A DNA stretch of 48,644 nucleotides from Chloroflexota bacterium. Its GTDB lineage: Bacteria > Chloroflexota > UBA11872. How positions within the stretch are numbered: position 1 is the stretch's first letter; every line of letters starts with the position of its first letter. The translations under genes and the position numbers were made by a program. Shown here piece by piece: positions 1 to 10,149 of this stretch. The stretch spans positions 1 to 48,644 of the forward strand of contig JAPOXD010000052.1 in the NCBI GenBank assembly GCA_026707285.1, written 5' to 3'. The notes below the pieces were generated by a model. That model worked only from the letters and a program-made list of their open reading frames with translations. It was not told where the DNA came from and did no database searches.

Positions 1-82
1 AAATGTGTAAACGATGTCTCCGAACACCCGTAAACCATCTATCCGGTCTAAACAGGGAGAGGGCCGGGGTGAGGGGTCCCTG

Positions 83-113
83 CCGTCACTCCGGCGGAGG
101 CCGGAATCCAGTC
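83..113. repeat. short dispersed hairpin repeat (GTCAtTCC...GGAATCCAG type)
   Basis: The core TCCGGC-GGAG-GCCGGA (90-105) is an inverted repeat with a 4-base loop. It is flanked by GTCACT and ATCCAG. The layout matches the common intergenic element of the form GTCATTCC-CGCGnnnGCG-GGAATCC found in many copies in some bacterial genomes. A related, degraded copy lies at 39003-39040. Copy number in this genome cannot be judged from the window. Confidence 0.5.
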
Positions 114-146
114 CGGTCACGACTGGCGGCGCGCTGGAATCTTGGC

Positions 147-174
147 GTAGGGGCGACGCATGCGTCGCCCCTAC
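147..174. repeat. perfect 28-bp palindrome
   Basis: GTAGGGGCGACGCA is followed directly by its exact reverse complement, a 28-bp palindrome with no spacer. It lies in non-coding sequence between other repeat-like motifs. Such a sequence could fold into a strong hairpin in RNA, form a cruciform, or be a dispersed repeat. It is too far upstream to be the pyrR terminator, and I see no T tract beside it. Confidence 0.7.
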
Positions 175-334
175 CTCTTTATCCCAAGTTCTCCCAAGCC
201 GGGTATCCATCCGTACAGGGCAACCAACGAATCGCGGGCGCCCGCCGGCGCCGGGCCAAAATTCGGCGCTCAAATGTGGATAAGTCGCCCACTTCCTAGC
301 CGCAATCCGCGTAGGGTCACCAGGTCGGAGCGGC

Positions 335-340
335 TATACT
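335..340 (+). promoter_or_regulatory. candidate -10 box of the pyr operon
   Basis: TATACT fits a sigma-70-type -10 box. It would start transcription near 347, at the foot of the PyrR-binding hairpin. The -35 region (about 312-317, TAGGGT) is a poor match, so the promoter is inferred mainly from its position. Confidence 0.4.
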
Positions 341-346
341 TCAGAG

Positions 347-440
347 CCCTTTAATCCGTTCCAGCGAGACGGAAAGCGGCAGACCGTCGGCGCCGTAGGT
401 GTCGCATGCGGACAGAGGGCCCTCGCGGCCCTTTTTTTTG
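347..440 (+). promoter_or_regulatory. PyrR-type transcription attenuator in the pyr leader
   Basis: Two elements are visible. First, a hairpin: stem TCCGT (355-359) pairs with ACGGA (369-373) around the loop TCCAGCGAG, and CTTT (349-352) can pair with AAAG (373-376) below. The purine-rich CCAGnGAG loop and split stem resemble known PyrR-binding loops of pyr leaders. Second, an intrinsic terminator at 416-439. In this family, UMP-loaded PyrR stabilises the first hairpin and so favours termination, while PRPP opposes this. The first downstream gene is pyrR itself, which supports autogenous control. The pairing was done by eye; I did not identify the antiterminator. Confidence 0.65.
416..439 (+). 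terminator. intrinsic terminator of the pyr leader
   Basis: AGGGCC (416-421) pairs with GGCCCT (427-432) around the loop CTCGC, followed by eight T residues (432-439). It lies between the presumed transcription start and pyrR, so it should act as a regulated attenuator. Confidence 0.75.
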
Positions 441-487
441 TGCCGCGGACGCCCCGGGCCGGAGGGGAAAGACATAGGGAGGTGTAG

Positions 488-1063
488 GTGGCAGCGGCGC
501 AGCGCCGCGTGGTGATGTCCGCGGCCGACATGGGTCGCGCGATGTCCCGCATTGCCCACGAGATCATCGAGCGCAACCGTGGCGCGGCGTCGCTCGTCCT
601 CGTCGGCATTCCACGGCCCGGCCCCGTGCTTGCCGAGCGATTGGCCGGCCTGATCGAGACGATCGAGGGCCGGCAGGTGCCGACCGGCGCCGTGGACACC
701 ACGATGCACCGCGACGATCTGGACCGCCGGTCCATCGGCCCGCCGGTGCGTCCCAGCCACATTCCTGTCGACGTGACCGATCGCACAGTGGTCCTGGTGG
801 ACGACGTGCTCTACACCGGCCGCACGTTGCGCGCGGCGCTGGACGCGCTGAACGACTTTGGCCGGCCGCGCGCGATTCAGTTCGCCGTCATCGTCGACCG
901 CGGCCATCGCGAGCTGCCGGTTCGTGCCGACTTCGTTGGCAAGAACCTCCCCACCGCGGACGACAAGCGGGTCACCGTGCGACTGGAAGAACTCGACGGT
1001 GAAGACGCCGTCCACATCGAGCGCGTGACGCGCGGGGCGCGGGAGGCCACTCCTGCAACGTAA
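488..1063 (+). CDS. pyrR: bifunctional pyr operon regulator / uracil phosphoribosyltransferase PyrR
   Basis: A 191-residue protein of the type I phosphoribosyltransferase fold. The PRPP-binding motif VVLVDDVLYTGRT is at residues 101-113, and the RGHRELP motif typical of PyrR at 138-144. PyrR binds pyr leader RNA in response to UMP and often also converts uracil and PRPP to UMP. GTG start, with a GGGAGGTG ribosome site at 478-485. It is the first gene of the pyr operon, directly behind a leader with a PyrR-like hairpin and terminator, so a regulatory role is well supported. Whether it also has uracil salvage activity cannot be read from the sequence. Confidence 0.95.
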   Translation: MAAAQRRVVMSAADMGRAMSRIAHEIIERNRGAASLVLVGIPRPGPVLAERLAGLIETIEGRQVPTGAVDTTMHRDDLDRRSIGPPVRPSHIPVDVTDRTVVLVDDVLYTGRTLRAALDALNDFGRPRAIQFAVIVDRGHRELPVRADFVGKNLPTADDKRVTVRLEELDGEDAVHIERVTRGAREATPAT

Positions 1064-1070
1064 GCACCTC

Positions 1071-1991
1071 TTGGACGTGAGCGACTTCACGCGCGACGAG
1101 TTCGTGGAAGTCCTGGACACCGCCGAGCGCATGCACGCGGTGCTGGAGCGCCCCATCCGGCGCGTGCCGACGCTGCGCGGCACCACGATCGCCAACGTCT
1201 TCTACGAGCCCAGCACGCGCACCCGCGTCTCGTTCGAGCTGGCGGGCAAGAACCTGAGCGCGGATGTCGTGAACATCGCCGCCTCGGGCAGCAGCGTGGA
1301 AAAGGGCGAGTCGCTGATCGACACTTTCCAGACCATTCAGGCGCTCGGCGCGGACATCGTGGTGGTGCGCCACTCGCGCGCGGGTGCGCCCGAGCTGGCC
1401 TCGCGTCACCTCGACTGCGGCGTAATCAACGCCGGCGACGGGACCCGGGGTCACCCCACCCAGGCGCTGCTGGACCTCTACACCGTGCGGCGTCGGCTGG
1501 GCGACGTGGAGGGCCGCAAGATCGTCATCGTGGGCGACATCCTGCACAGCCGCGTGGCGCGATCCGGCATCTGGGCCTTCGCGCGCATGGGAGCGGAGGT
1601 GGTCTTGAGCGGGCCGCCGTCCCTGCTGCCCGACACCATGGCGTCCCTCACCAACGGGACCGGCGACGTGCGCATCGAGCACGACTTGGACGAGGCCATC
1701 GAGGGCGCCGACGTGGTCATGGCGCTGCGCGTGCAGCGTGAGCGCATGCAGGCGGGCCTGCTGCCGGACCTGCGCGAATACGCGCGCCGCTGGTCGGTCA
1801 ATCCGGCGCGGCTTCAGCGTGCCCAGCGTCACGCGCTGGTGATGCATCCGGGACCGATGAATCAGGGCATAGAAATCTCGCCGGCCGTGGCATACAGCGA
1901 GCAGTCCGTCATTGAAGAGCAGGTGGCCAACGGCGTGGCGGTGCGTATGGCGGTGCTCTACCTCTTGCTGACTGGGGAGGGACGACGATGA
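1071..1991 (+). CDS. pyrB: aspartate carbamoyltransferase catalytic subunit
   Basis: Joins carbamoyl phosphate and aspartate to give carbamoyl aspartate in the cytoplasm. The carbamoyl-phosphate motif STRTR is at residues 48-52, the SVEKGES loop at 75-81, HPTQ at 128-131, and the C-terminal HPGPMNQGIEIS motif is intact. Length from the TTG at 1071 is 306 residues, normal for a catalytic chain. The true start may be a CTG at 1053: this adds L-Q-R-K-H-L, continuing the conserved RKHLL-D-SD-T N-terminus, and has a GGGAGG site at 1041-1046. It would then overlap pyrR by 11 bp. No pyrI regulatory subunit gene is present in the window. Confidence 0.95.
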   Translation: MDVSDFTRDEFVEVLDTAERMHAVLERPIRRVPTLRGTTIANVFYEPSTRTRVSFELAGKNLSADVVNIAASGSSVEKGESLIDTFQTIQALGADIVVVRHSRAGAPELASRHLDCGVINAGDGTRGHPTQALLDLYTVRRRLGDVEGRKIVIVGDILHSRVARSGIWAFARMGAEVVLSGPPSLLPDTMASLTNGTGDVRIEHDLDEAIEGADVVMALRVQRERMQAGLLPDLREYARRWSVNPARLQRAQRHALVMHPGPMNQGIEISPAVAYSEQSVIEEQVANGVAVRMAVLYLLLTGEGRR

Positions 1992-2600
1992 GCGGCTATG
2001 CGGGATCCGGACCCCGAGAAATCCTGCCCGGCCTGATCCATTGGTCGGTCGGTTGGCAGCGGTATTCGCTGGAGTCCTACGCCATCGAGCAACCGGACGG
2101 CTGCGTGCTGATCGATCCCAGCGACTACGCGCCGCGCGCCATCGGCGCCATCGAGCGCCACGGCGTCAGCCACATCCTCATCACCAACCACTTTCACGAG
2201 CGGGCGGCGGCCATGATGCGCGGACGGTTTGGCGCCGAGGTCTGGGCGCCCGAGGGAGACATCGGCGAGCTTGAATCGGTAACGCCCGATCACGTCTACG
2301 GCGCGGACACCCAGCTTCCCGCCGGGCTGCAGGCGATCGCGCTCGGCACGATCACCGAAGGCGAGCACGCGCTGCTGTGGCCCGAGAATCGCGGCGTGCT
2401 CTTCGTCGGCGACGCGCTGGGGACCACGAGCTACTGGACGCACAACGAGGGCCAGGTTGGCGCGCACCCGCGGGCGCGGCCGCCGCACGCGCTCCTCGGC
2501 CTGCTGGAGCTGCCCTTCACCTCACTGGCAGTGGGACACGGCGAGCCGATTCTCGACGTCGCCAAGGAGGCCCTGCGCCGCTATCTGAGCGAGGCCCTGG

Positions 2601-2608
<8 letters not shown>
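1988..2608 (+). CDS. metallo-beta-lactamase-fold protein in the pyr operon
   Basis: A 206-residue protein that looks like a small metallo-beta-lactamase-fold hydrolase. The fold signs are a beta-rich N-terminus, VLIDPSD, ILITNHFHERAA, LFVGDAL and AVGHGEPI. The usual HxHxDH metal motif reads HFHER, so one Asp-His pair is replaced by Glu-Arg, while the later GD and GH positions remain. Its function is unknown; altered metal binding or a non-hydrolytic role is possible. The ATG overlaps the pyrB stop (ATGA) and its end overlaps the pyrC start by 8 bp, so it is translated with the pathway genes. No signal peptide is seen. Confidence 0.85.
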
Positions 2609-3948
<1,340 letters not shown>

Positions 3949-3959
<11 letters not shown>

Positions 3960-5151
3960 GCCCGCCGCTCTCGCGCTCGCCACGGGCGACGTGTTCTTCG
4001 GCTATGGCTTCGGCAGCTGCGAGCCGGCCGAGGGCGAAGTGGTGTTCAACACCAGCATGACGGGCTATCAGGAAATCACGACCGACGCGTCGTACCGCGG
4101 GCAGATCGTGACCTTGACCTACCCGCTGATCAACAACTACGGCGTGAACGCCGACGACGTCGAATCGCGCCGCCCATGGATCGCCGGGCTCGTCGTGCGC
4201 GAGCTTGCGCCGACGTCCAGCAACTGGCGCGCGGCCGGCGGATTGGGCGCGTTTCTGGACGAGCACGGCATCGCGGGGATCATGGGCGTCGACACGCGAG
4301 CGCTGGTGCGAGTGATCCGCCGCACCGGGCCGGCGCCGAGCCGGCTCGTTCGAGCTCCCCGCGACGTGGCCCGCGGCGCCACGACGTTCCACTGGCTGCG
4401 GGGAGCGCATCCGGGCGCCGCGGCCTGGGCCGAGAGTGAGGTCGAGCGGGCGCAGGACTTGCCGCCCTACGACGACCAGCCATTTGTTTCCGAAGTCACC
4501 GTCCCCGAGCCGTTCACGACCACCAGCGCGCCGTGGGCGCCCTGGCCGGAGCCCCGACGGCGCGACCGGGAACCGCGCATCGCCCTCCTGGACATTGGCG
4601 TCAAGACCAACATCGTGCGCTCGCTCGCCCGCCGTGGGGCACGGGTGCACGTGCTGCCCTACGGCTCGACGCCGAGCGACATCGACGCCCTGCAGCCGGA
4701 CGGCGTCGTGGTGGGTAACGGACCCGGCGATCCCGTGCAGGCCGACCGGGCCGTCGAAACCGTCCGCGCCATGATCGGTCGCTATCCCCTGATGGGCATT
4801 TGCCTGGGGCATCAGGTCCTGGGGCTGGCGATCGGGGCCACCACCAGCCGCCTGCCCTTCGGCCATCGCGGCGCCAACCACCCGGTGCAGGACCTCACGG
4901 ATGGGCGGGTGCACATCACCTCGCAAAACCACGGCTTTCAGGTCGATGCGGACTCGATTCCCGCCGACAGCGGATTCTCCGTGAGCCACGTCAATCTGAA
5001 TGACGGCTCGGTCGAGGGTCTGAGCCACGAGCGCCTGCCCGTCTTTTCCATTCAATACCACCCCGAGGCCAGTCCAGGCCCCCAGGACAACCAGTACCTC
5101 TTCGACCGGTTTCTCGACGCGATCGAGGGCGTGGGCGGGCGCGCGGCTTGA
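3949..5151 (+). CDS. carA: carbamoyl-phosphate synthase small subunit
   Basis: Glutaminase subunit that supplies ammonia to CarB. The 400 residues comprise an N-terminal CPSase small-chain domain (TGDVFFGYGFG, FNTSMTGYQEI) and a C-terminal class I glutamine amidotransferase. The triad is visible: Cys285 in GICLGHQ, His371 and Glu373 in YHPEASPGP. The ATG at 3949 lies within the end of pyrC (11-bp overlap), and carB follows after 27 bp. It makes carbamoyl phosphate for both pyrimidine and arginine synthesis; its place in the pyr operon suggests control by the upstream attenuator. Confidence 0.97.
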
Positions 5152-5178
5152 CGACGTTGCCGGCCCGAGGACGCATGC

Positions 5179-8100
5179 GTGGCTGACCTCGACAGCGTGC
5201 TGGTGATCGGCTCGGGGCCGATCGTGATCGGTCAGGCGGCGGAGTTCGACTACGCCGGAACGCAGGCCTGCAAGGCGCTGCGCGAAGAAGGCGTGCGCTC
5301 GATCCTGGTCAACTCCAACCCCGCCACGATCATGACGGACGAGGGTATCGCCGACCGGGTGTACATCGAGCCCATCACGCGTGAGGTGCTTGCGCGCGTC
5401 ATCGAACAGGAACGGCCGCAGGGGCTGCTGGCGTCCATGGGCGGACAGACCGGCCTCAACATGGCCGTGGAGCTTGGCGAGGCGGGCATTTTGGACGCCT
5501 CCGGCGTGCGCGTGCTGGGCACCCCGCTCGAAGGCATCCAGGACGCGGAGGACCGCGAGCGATTTCGAGCGCTGATGGAGCGCATCGGCGAGCCCGTGCC
5601 CGAGAGTCGCACCGTCACTTCGCTGCCGGAAGCCTGGGATTTCGCGCGTTCATGCGGCTTTCCGCTGGTGGTGCGCCCGGCCTACACCCTGGGCGGCACC
5701 GGCGGGGGATTCGCACGGCATGAGGACGAGTTCGAGGCGGTGGTCAACGGCGGGCTGCAGGCGAGCCCGATTGGGCAGGTTCTCGTGGAGCGTTCGCTCG
5801 CCGGGTGGAAAGAGATCGAATACGAGGTGATGCGCGACGGCGCCGACAACTGCATCACCGTCTGCAACATGGAGAACTTCGACCCGATGGGCGTGCACAC
5901 GGGCGACTCCATCGTGTTCGCGCCCAGCCAAACTCTCAGCGACAAGGAGTACCAGATGCTCCGGTCCGCGGCGCTGCGGATCATTCGCGCGCTGCGCGTG
6001 GAGGGTGGGTGCAACGTCCAGTTCGCCCTCGATCCCAAGTCCTTCAACTACGCCGTGATCGAGGTGAACCCGCGCGTGAGCCGGTCGTCCGCGCTGGCGT
6101 CCAAGGCGACGGGTTATCCGATCGCGCGCATTGCCGCCAAGATCGCCCTGGGCCGGCGGCTCGACGAGCTGCCCAATCCCATCACGCAGCGGACCTGCGC
6201 CGCGTTCGAGCCCGCGCTCGACTATGTCGTGACCAAGATCCCGCGCTGGCCGTTCGACAAGTTCGAGCACGCCGACCGGCGCCTGGGCACCCAGATGAAG
6301 GCCACGGGCGAGGTGATGGCGATCGAGCGGACCATCGAGGCCTGCCTCAACAAGGCTGTCCGCGGGCTGGAGATCGGCGGCCGCACGCTGCTCTGGGAGG
6401 ACCCGGCGTGGGCCGACGACGATGAGGCCGTCTGGTGGCGCATCGACCACGCCCACGACGAGCGGCTGTGGGCCATCATGGCGGCCCTCCGGCGTGGGGC
6501 CGAACCCGCGGAGATCGCCCGGCGGTCGCGCATCGACATCTTCTTCGTCGACAAGATGGCCGCCATCCACGCCATGGAGCGCCGCCTGCTCAACGAACTG
6601 CTGACCGCCGATCTGCTGTGGGATGCCAAGCGGATGGGATTTTCCGACGAGATGATCGCCGCGCTGGCGGACGAGCTGCCCCAGCGCGTGCGGGAACGGC
6701 GCGAGTCGTACGGGATCACTCCCGTCTACAAGATGGTCGACACGTGCGCGGCGGAGTTCGACGCCGTCACGCCCTACTACTGGAGCACCTACGAGCACGA
6801 AAACGAGGCCCAGCCCGAGGCCGACTCGCCGGCGGTGGTGATCGGCAGCGGACCGATTCGCATCGGGCAGGGCATCGAGTTCGACTACTGCTCCGTCCAC
6901 GCGGCGTGGGCCCTGCAAGCGGCTGGACGCGCCAGCGTGATGATCAACTCGAACCCCGAGACCGTGAGCACCGACTTCGACTCGTCGACGCGGCTCTATT
7001 TCGAGGCGCTCGACGTCGAAAGCGTGGCCGACGTGCTCGCCAACGAGGGCCGGCGCAACGGGATGCCGCCCGCCATCGCGCAATTCGGCGGCCAGACGGC
7101 CATCAACCTCGCCGAGCCGCTCTACACGCTGGGCCACGAGATCGCGGGCGGAGGTCCGGGAAGCATCGACGAGGCGGAGGATCGGGCCAAGTTCGACCGG
7201 TTCCTCGAACGGCTGGGCCTGTTGCGTCCGCCGGGGGCCACGGTGACGCGCATGCAAGACGCGGTGACGGTGGCGGAGCAGCTGGGGTATCCCGTGCTCG
7301 TGCGCCCGTCCTACGTTTTGGGCGGGCGCGCCATGGAGATTGTCGACGACCGGCAGGAGTTGGAACGCTATATCCACGAGGTCACGCAGCCCTCGCCCGA
7401 ACGCCCCGTGCTCGTCGACAAATACCTCGAAGGCCGGGAGCTCGAAGTCGACGCGATCTGCGACGGCACGCACACGCTGATTCCCGGCATCATGGAGCAC
7501 ATCGAGCGGGCCGGCGTTCACTCCGGTGACAGCTTTGCGGTGTACCCGCCGGTCACGGCGTCGGAGGCGACGCAGGCGGCCATTCTGGAAGCCACGCAGC
7601 GCATTTGCGCCGGGCTCGGTGCGCGCGGTCTCGTCAACGTGCAGTACGTGGAGTACGACGGCGACGTCTACGTGCTCGAGGTCAATCCGCGGTCCAGCCG
7701 CACGGTGCCGTTCTTGAGCAAGGCCACCGGGATTCCCATGGTGCGCCTGGCCATGCAGACGCTATTCGGCGCGTCTCTGGCCGAGCTTGGTTGGGCGCCG
7801 GGCCTCGCGCCGGTGCCGCCCTTGGTGGCGGTCAAGGCTCCCGTGTTCTCAATGGCCAAGCTCTCGGGCGTGGACACGTATCTGGGCCCCGAGATGAAGA
7901 GCACCGGCGAAGTGATGGGCGTCGATCGCGCGTTTCCGCCCGCCTTGCTCAAGGCCATGATCGCGGCGGGCAACGCGCTGCCGCCCGAGGGCGACGTGCT
8001 GCTCTCGATCGCCGACCGCGACAAGCCTGGGGCCGTCGACATCATCCGACGCCTGGACCAGCTGGGGTATGGGCTCGTCGCCACGGAAGGCACGGCGCGG

Positions 8101-8400
8101 TTCATTCGCGACCTTGGGCTCCGCGCTCGCACGGTGGCCAAGATGCGCGCCGGCACCCCGAACGTGGAGCAGTTCATTCGCTCAGGCAGCAGCGTGCTGG
8201 TCGTCAACACGCTGACGGGCCGCCGCCAGGCGCTGCAGGACGGTCACTACATGCGGCGGGCCGCTGCGGAGACGCGCACCCCCTGTCTCACCACGCTGGA
8301 GACGGTCCGCTCGCTGCTGGACGCGCTGGGCAGCACGCGCGGAGCGTATGACGTGCGCACGATCGACGAATACCGCGGCGCGGCTCCAATCCCGGCGTGA
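5179..8400 (+). CDS. carB: carbamoyl-phosphate synthase large subunit
   Basis: A 1073-residue enzyme making carbamoyl phosphate from bicarbonate, ammonia and two ATP. The two homologous halves each start with a dinucleotide-like loop (VIGSGPIVIGQAAEFDYAG at the N-terminus, VIGSGPIRIGQGIEFDYCS near residue 553) and carry an ATP-grasp domain. The C-terminal part from about residue 945 is the MGS-like allosteric domain (LLSIADRDKPGAVDIIRRL). Length equals the family standard. Starts at GTG 5179; its TGA overlaps the GTG of the next gene (GTGA). No break or missing motif was seen. Confidence 0.97.
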   Translation: MADLDSVLVIGSGPIVIGQAAEFDYAGTQACKALREEGVRSILVNSNPATIMTDEGIADRVYIEPITREVLARVIEQERPQGLLASMGGQTGLNMAVELGEAGILDASGVRVLGTPLEGIQDAEDRERFRALMERIGEPVPESRTVTSLPEAWDFARSCGFPLVVRPAYTLGGTGGGFARHEDEFEAVVNGGLQASPIGQVLVERSLAGWKEIEYEVMRDGADNCITVCNMENFDPMGVHTGDSIVFAPSQTLSDKEYQMLRSAALRIIRALRVEGGCNVQFALDPKSFNYAVIEVNPRVSRSSALASKATGYPIARIAAKIALGRRLDELPNPITQRTCAAFEPALDYVVTKIPRWPFDKFEHADRRLGTQMKATGEVMAIERTIEACLNKAVRGLEIGGRTLLWEDPAWADDDEAVWWRIDHAHDERLWAIMAALRRGAEPAEIARRSRIDIFFVDKMAAIHAMERRLLNELLTADLLWDAKRMGFSDEMIAALADELPQRVRERRESYGITPVYKMVDTCAAEFDAVTPYYWSTYEHENEAQPEADSPAVVIGSGPIRIGQGIEFDYCSVHAAWALQAAGRASVMINSNPETVSTDFDSSTRLYFEALDVESVADVLANEGRRNGMPPAIAQFGGQTAINLAEPLYTLGHEIAGGGPGSIDEAEDRAKFDRFLERLGLLRPPGATVTRMQDAVTVAEQLGYPVLVRPSYVLGGRAMEIVDDRQELERYIHEVTQPSPERPVLVDKYLEGRELEVDAICDGTHTLIPGIMEHIERAGVHSGDSFAVYPPVTASEATQAAILEATQRICAGLGARGLVNVQYVEYDGDVYVLEVNPRSSRTVPFLSKATGIPMVRLAMQTLFGASLAELGWAPGLAPVPPLVAVKAPVFSMAKLSGVDTYLGPEMKSTGEVMGVDRAFPPALLKAMIAAGNALPPEGDVLLSIADRDKPGAVDIIRRLDQLGYGLVATEGTARFIRDLGLRARTVAKMRAGTPNVEQFIRSGSSVLVVNTLTGRRQALQDGHYMRRAAAETRTPCLTTLETVRSLLDALGSTRGAYDVRTIDEYRGAAPIPA

Positions 8401-9200
8401 AGGCGCTGCAGGAGACGGCGCGGATCGTCCGCAACGAGCGGATCACCGAGCGCCTGTGGTGGTGCACCTACGAGTCGCCGGGCATTGCGGCCACCGCCCG
8501 CGCCGGACAGTTTGCCCATGCCCTGTGCGGCGATCCCGGCAGCTACGACCCCATGCTGCGCCGGCCGCTGAGCTTCAGTCGCGTCGAGCCGGAGCAGGGC
8601 CGCATCGCCTTTCTGATCGACGTCGTGGGTCGCGGCACCGACTGGATCGTGCGGCAAGAGCCGGGAACGGAGATTGATCTGCTCGGCCCGCTCGGGACAT
8701 GGTTCGAGTGGCAGCCAAACGCCCAGCGGGCGCTCTTCGTCGGCGGGGGGATCGGGCTGGCGCCACTGCTGGTCATGGCCGACGGCGCGGCGGCCAACGG
8801 CGTCGAGTCCACGATTCTGTGCGGCGCGCGGGATGCGGCGGGAATCACTCCCGCAGACTGGATTCCCGAGACGGCCAGCTATCTCACCGCGACCGACGAC
8901 GGCTCGCAGGGCCATGCGGGCGTGATCACGGACCTGGTGCCCGACTGGTGGGACTGGTCCCAGCAAGTGTTCGTGTGCGGTCCCACGCCCATGCTCGAGG
9001 CAATGTCGCGGCTCAGCGCCAGATTCGGATTACAGCGCGGTCGACGCCCCGTCTTCGCGTCGCTCGAGGCTCGCATGGGCTGTGCCGTTGGCGTGTGTTA
9101 CTCCTGCGTCGTCCGCACCACGCATGGCGTCAAGCGCGTATGTAGGGACGGGCCAGTCTTTCCTCAAGACACGCTCTCGTGGGAATGGACCCACGATTAG
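8397..9200 (+). CDS. pyrK: dihydroorotate dehydrogenase electron-transfer subunit (PyrK-like)
   Basis: A 267-residue FAD/[2Fe-2S] protein of the ferredoxin reductase type. FAD-binding RRPLSFSR lies at 55-62, nucleotide-binding GGGIGLAPL at 116-124, and VFVCGPTPML near 191-200. The C-terminal cysteine cluster C229-x4-C234-x2-C237-x11-C249 matches the PyrK [2Fe-2S] pattern. PyrK passes electrons from PyrD-bound FMN to NAD+. The GTG start overlaps the carB stop. No pyrD follows, although the two genes normally sit together, so PyrD must lie elsewhere or this subunit serves another partner. It is the last gene of the operon. Confidence 0.88.
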   Translation: MKALQETARIVRNERITERLWWCTYESPGIAATARAGQFAHALCGDPGSYDPMLRRPLSFSRVEPEQGRIAFLIDVVGRGTDWIVRQEPGTEIDLLGPLGTWFEWQPNAQRALFVGGGIGLAPLLVMADGAAANGVESTILCGARDAAGITPADWIPETASYLTATDDGSQGHAGVITDLVPDWWDWSQQVFVCGPTPMLEAMSRLSARFGLQRGRRPVFASLEARMGCAVGVCYSCVVRTTHGVKRVCRDGPVFPQDTLSWEWTHD

Positions 9201-9399
9201 AACACCCGGCAGCGCACCAATTCCCGCCATACAAGGTCGCAAGAACATAGCGTGCAAGGCACCGGCGGTGCCGCGCCTGGAATTGCCACGATTACATCCC
9301 GAATAGCTTCAACTATGGTCCGACATTTGCATCCGGCGATTTGTGTGTGCCATGATGACCCGATCCAATGTGGATTGTTCGACAGGAATGGGGATTCGG

Positions 9400-9660
9400 A
9401 TGAAGGTCAAAGAGGTGGTTTCGACCAGCGACTGGAAGCAGCGACCGCAGCGTTCGCGTCGCATCAGCCCTGAGATACGCGAGATTGTCGACCGTCTGGA
9501 TAAGACATCGCGTGGCGAGTGGGTAGTCATCACCCTCACGGAGCAGGAGAAGAAGCGACAGCCCACGATTCGCGGCCGCATCCAGTCGGCAGCCGCCCAG
9601 TCCGGCTTCAAGGTTCAGTTCGAAATGCGAGCCGGCGACCTGGGCGTACAGAAGGCGTAA
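9400..9660 (+). CDS. small basic hypothetical protein
   Basis: A protein of 86 residues from ATG 9400; starts at 9388 or 9343 are also possible. It is highly charged, with a helical N-terminal half (RRISPEIREIVDRLD) and a C-terminal half of the form IRGRIQSAAAQSGFKVQ. The latter looks like a small alpha-beta unit seen in short proteins that read R--AA---G-KV. I do not recognise the family. A weak promoter-like pair TTGCAT (9327-9332) and CATGAT (9351-9356) with an 18-bp spacer precedes it. It stands alone between the pyr operon and a convergent gene; function unknown. Confidence 0.55.
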   Translation: MKVKEVVSTSDWKQRPQRSRRISPEIREIVDRLDKTSRGEWVVITLTEQEKKRQPTIRGRIQSAAAQSGFKVQFEMRAGDLGVQKA

Positions 9661-9690
9661 GCCAATCTCGGCGGCCATGGGCCGTCGAAA

Positions 9691-10149
9691 CTAGACGCGG
9701 CGCCAGGTCCGATTGCGCGTGCGCACACCTTCGAGCAGGGCGGGGTCGAAGGGTCGCGCTTGCGTATATCCTTCGGGCTGTGGATTCTCCGGTGTGAAGC
9801 CTAAAGCCCGCCGCACCTTGGGACACGTGTAGTGGGCGTTGTAGGTCTGTGTGACCAGGGCGGTGAACGCCTCGGGTTGCGCCGCCTCAACCGTTCGCAA
9901 GACGTCTGGCCGGGCCGCGGGATCATGTGCAAGAAAACCGCACGGGCCGGCCGCGATGTCAATCGCGCGCAGCGCGTCGAGCACGGGGCGCCTGACGTCG
10001 GGTCGCTCGGCCAGGATGGCGTCCAGGCGCTCGGCGCCTCCGGCTCCGCCGGCTCCGGGCCGTTCGCCATCGGGCGGGATGATCACGTCCAACACGGCCG
10101 TGGCCAGCCGCAGTTGCTCGCCGGTCAGAAAGCGCAACTCGGCGTTCAT
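9691..10149 (-). CDS. gluconate 2-dehydrogenase subunit 3-like protein
   Basis: A 152-residue protein. Features typical of the small subunit of membrane-linked GMC dehydrogenases are LRFLTGEQLRLATAVLDVIIPPD at the N-terminus and a tail with TYNAHYTCPKVRRALGF and NPQPEGY. It follows the GMC oxidoreductase with a 4-bp ATGA overlap, so the two are probably made as a complex. Family members often carry a Tat signal that exports the catalytic subunit; none is visible here, which suggests a cytoplasmic complex or different targeting. The substrate is unknown. Confidence 0.8.
   Translation of the reverse strand: MNAELRFLTGEQLRLATAVLDVIIPPDGERPGAGGAGGAERLDAILAERPDVRRPVLDALRAIDIAAGPCGFLAHDPAARPDVLRTVEAAQPEAFTALVTQTYNAHYTCPKVRRALGFTPENPQPEGYTQARPFDPALLEGVRTRNRTWRRV

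Larger units (their letters stand above)
1..300. other. intergenic region with dispersed repeats, no gene
   Basis: No convincing coding region is present. The short open frames here run through repeat sequence, have no ribosome binding site and resemble no protein I know. The stretch holds three unrelated short repeat-like elements: a GGGAGAGGGCCGGGGTGAGG motif near 54-75, an imperfect hairpin at 83-113, and a perfect palindrome at 147-174. The gene to the left lies outside the window. Confidence 0.6.
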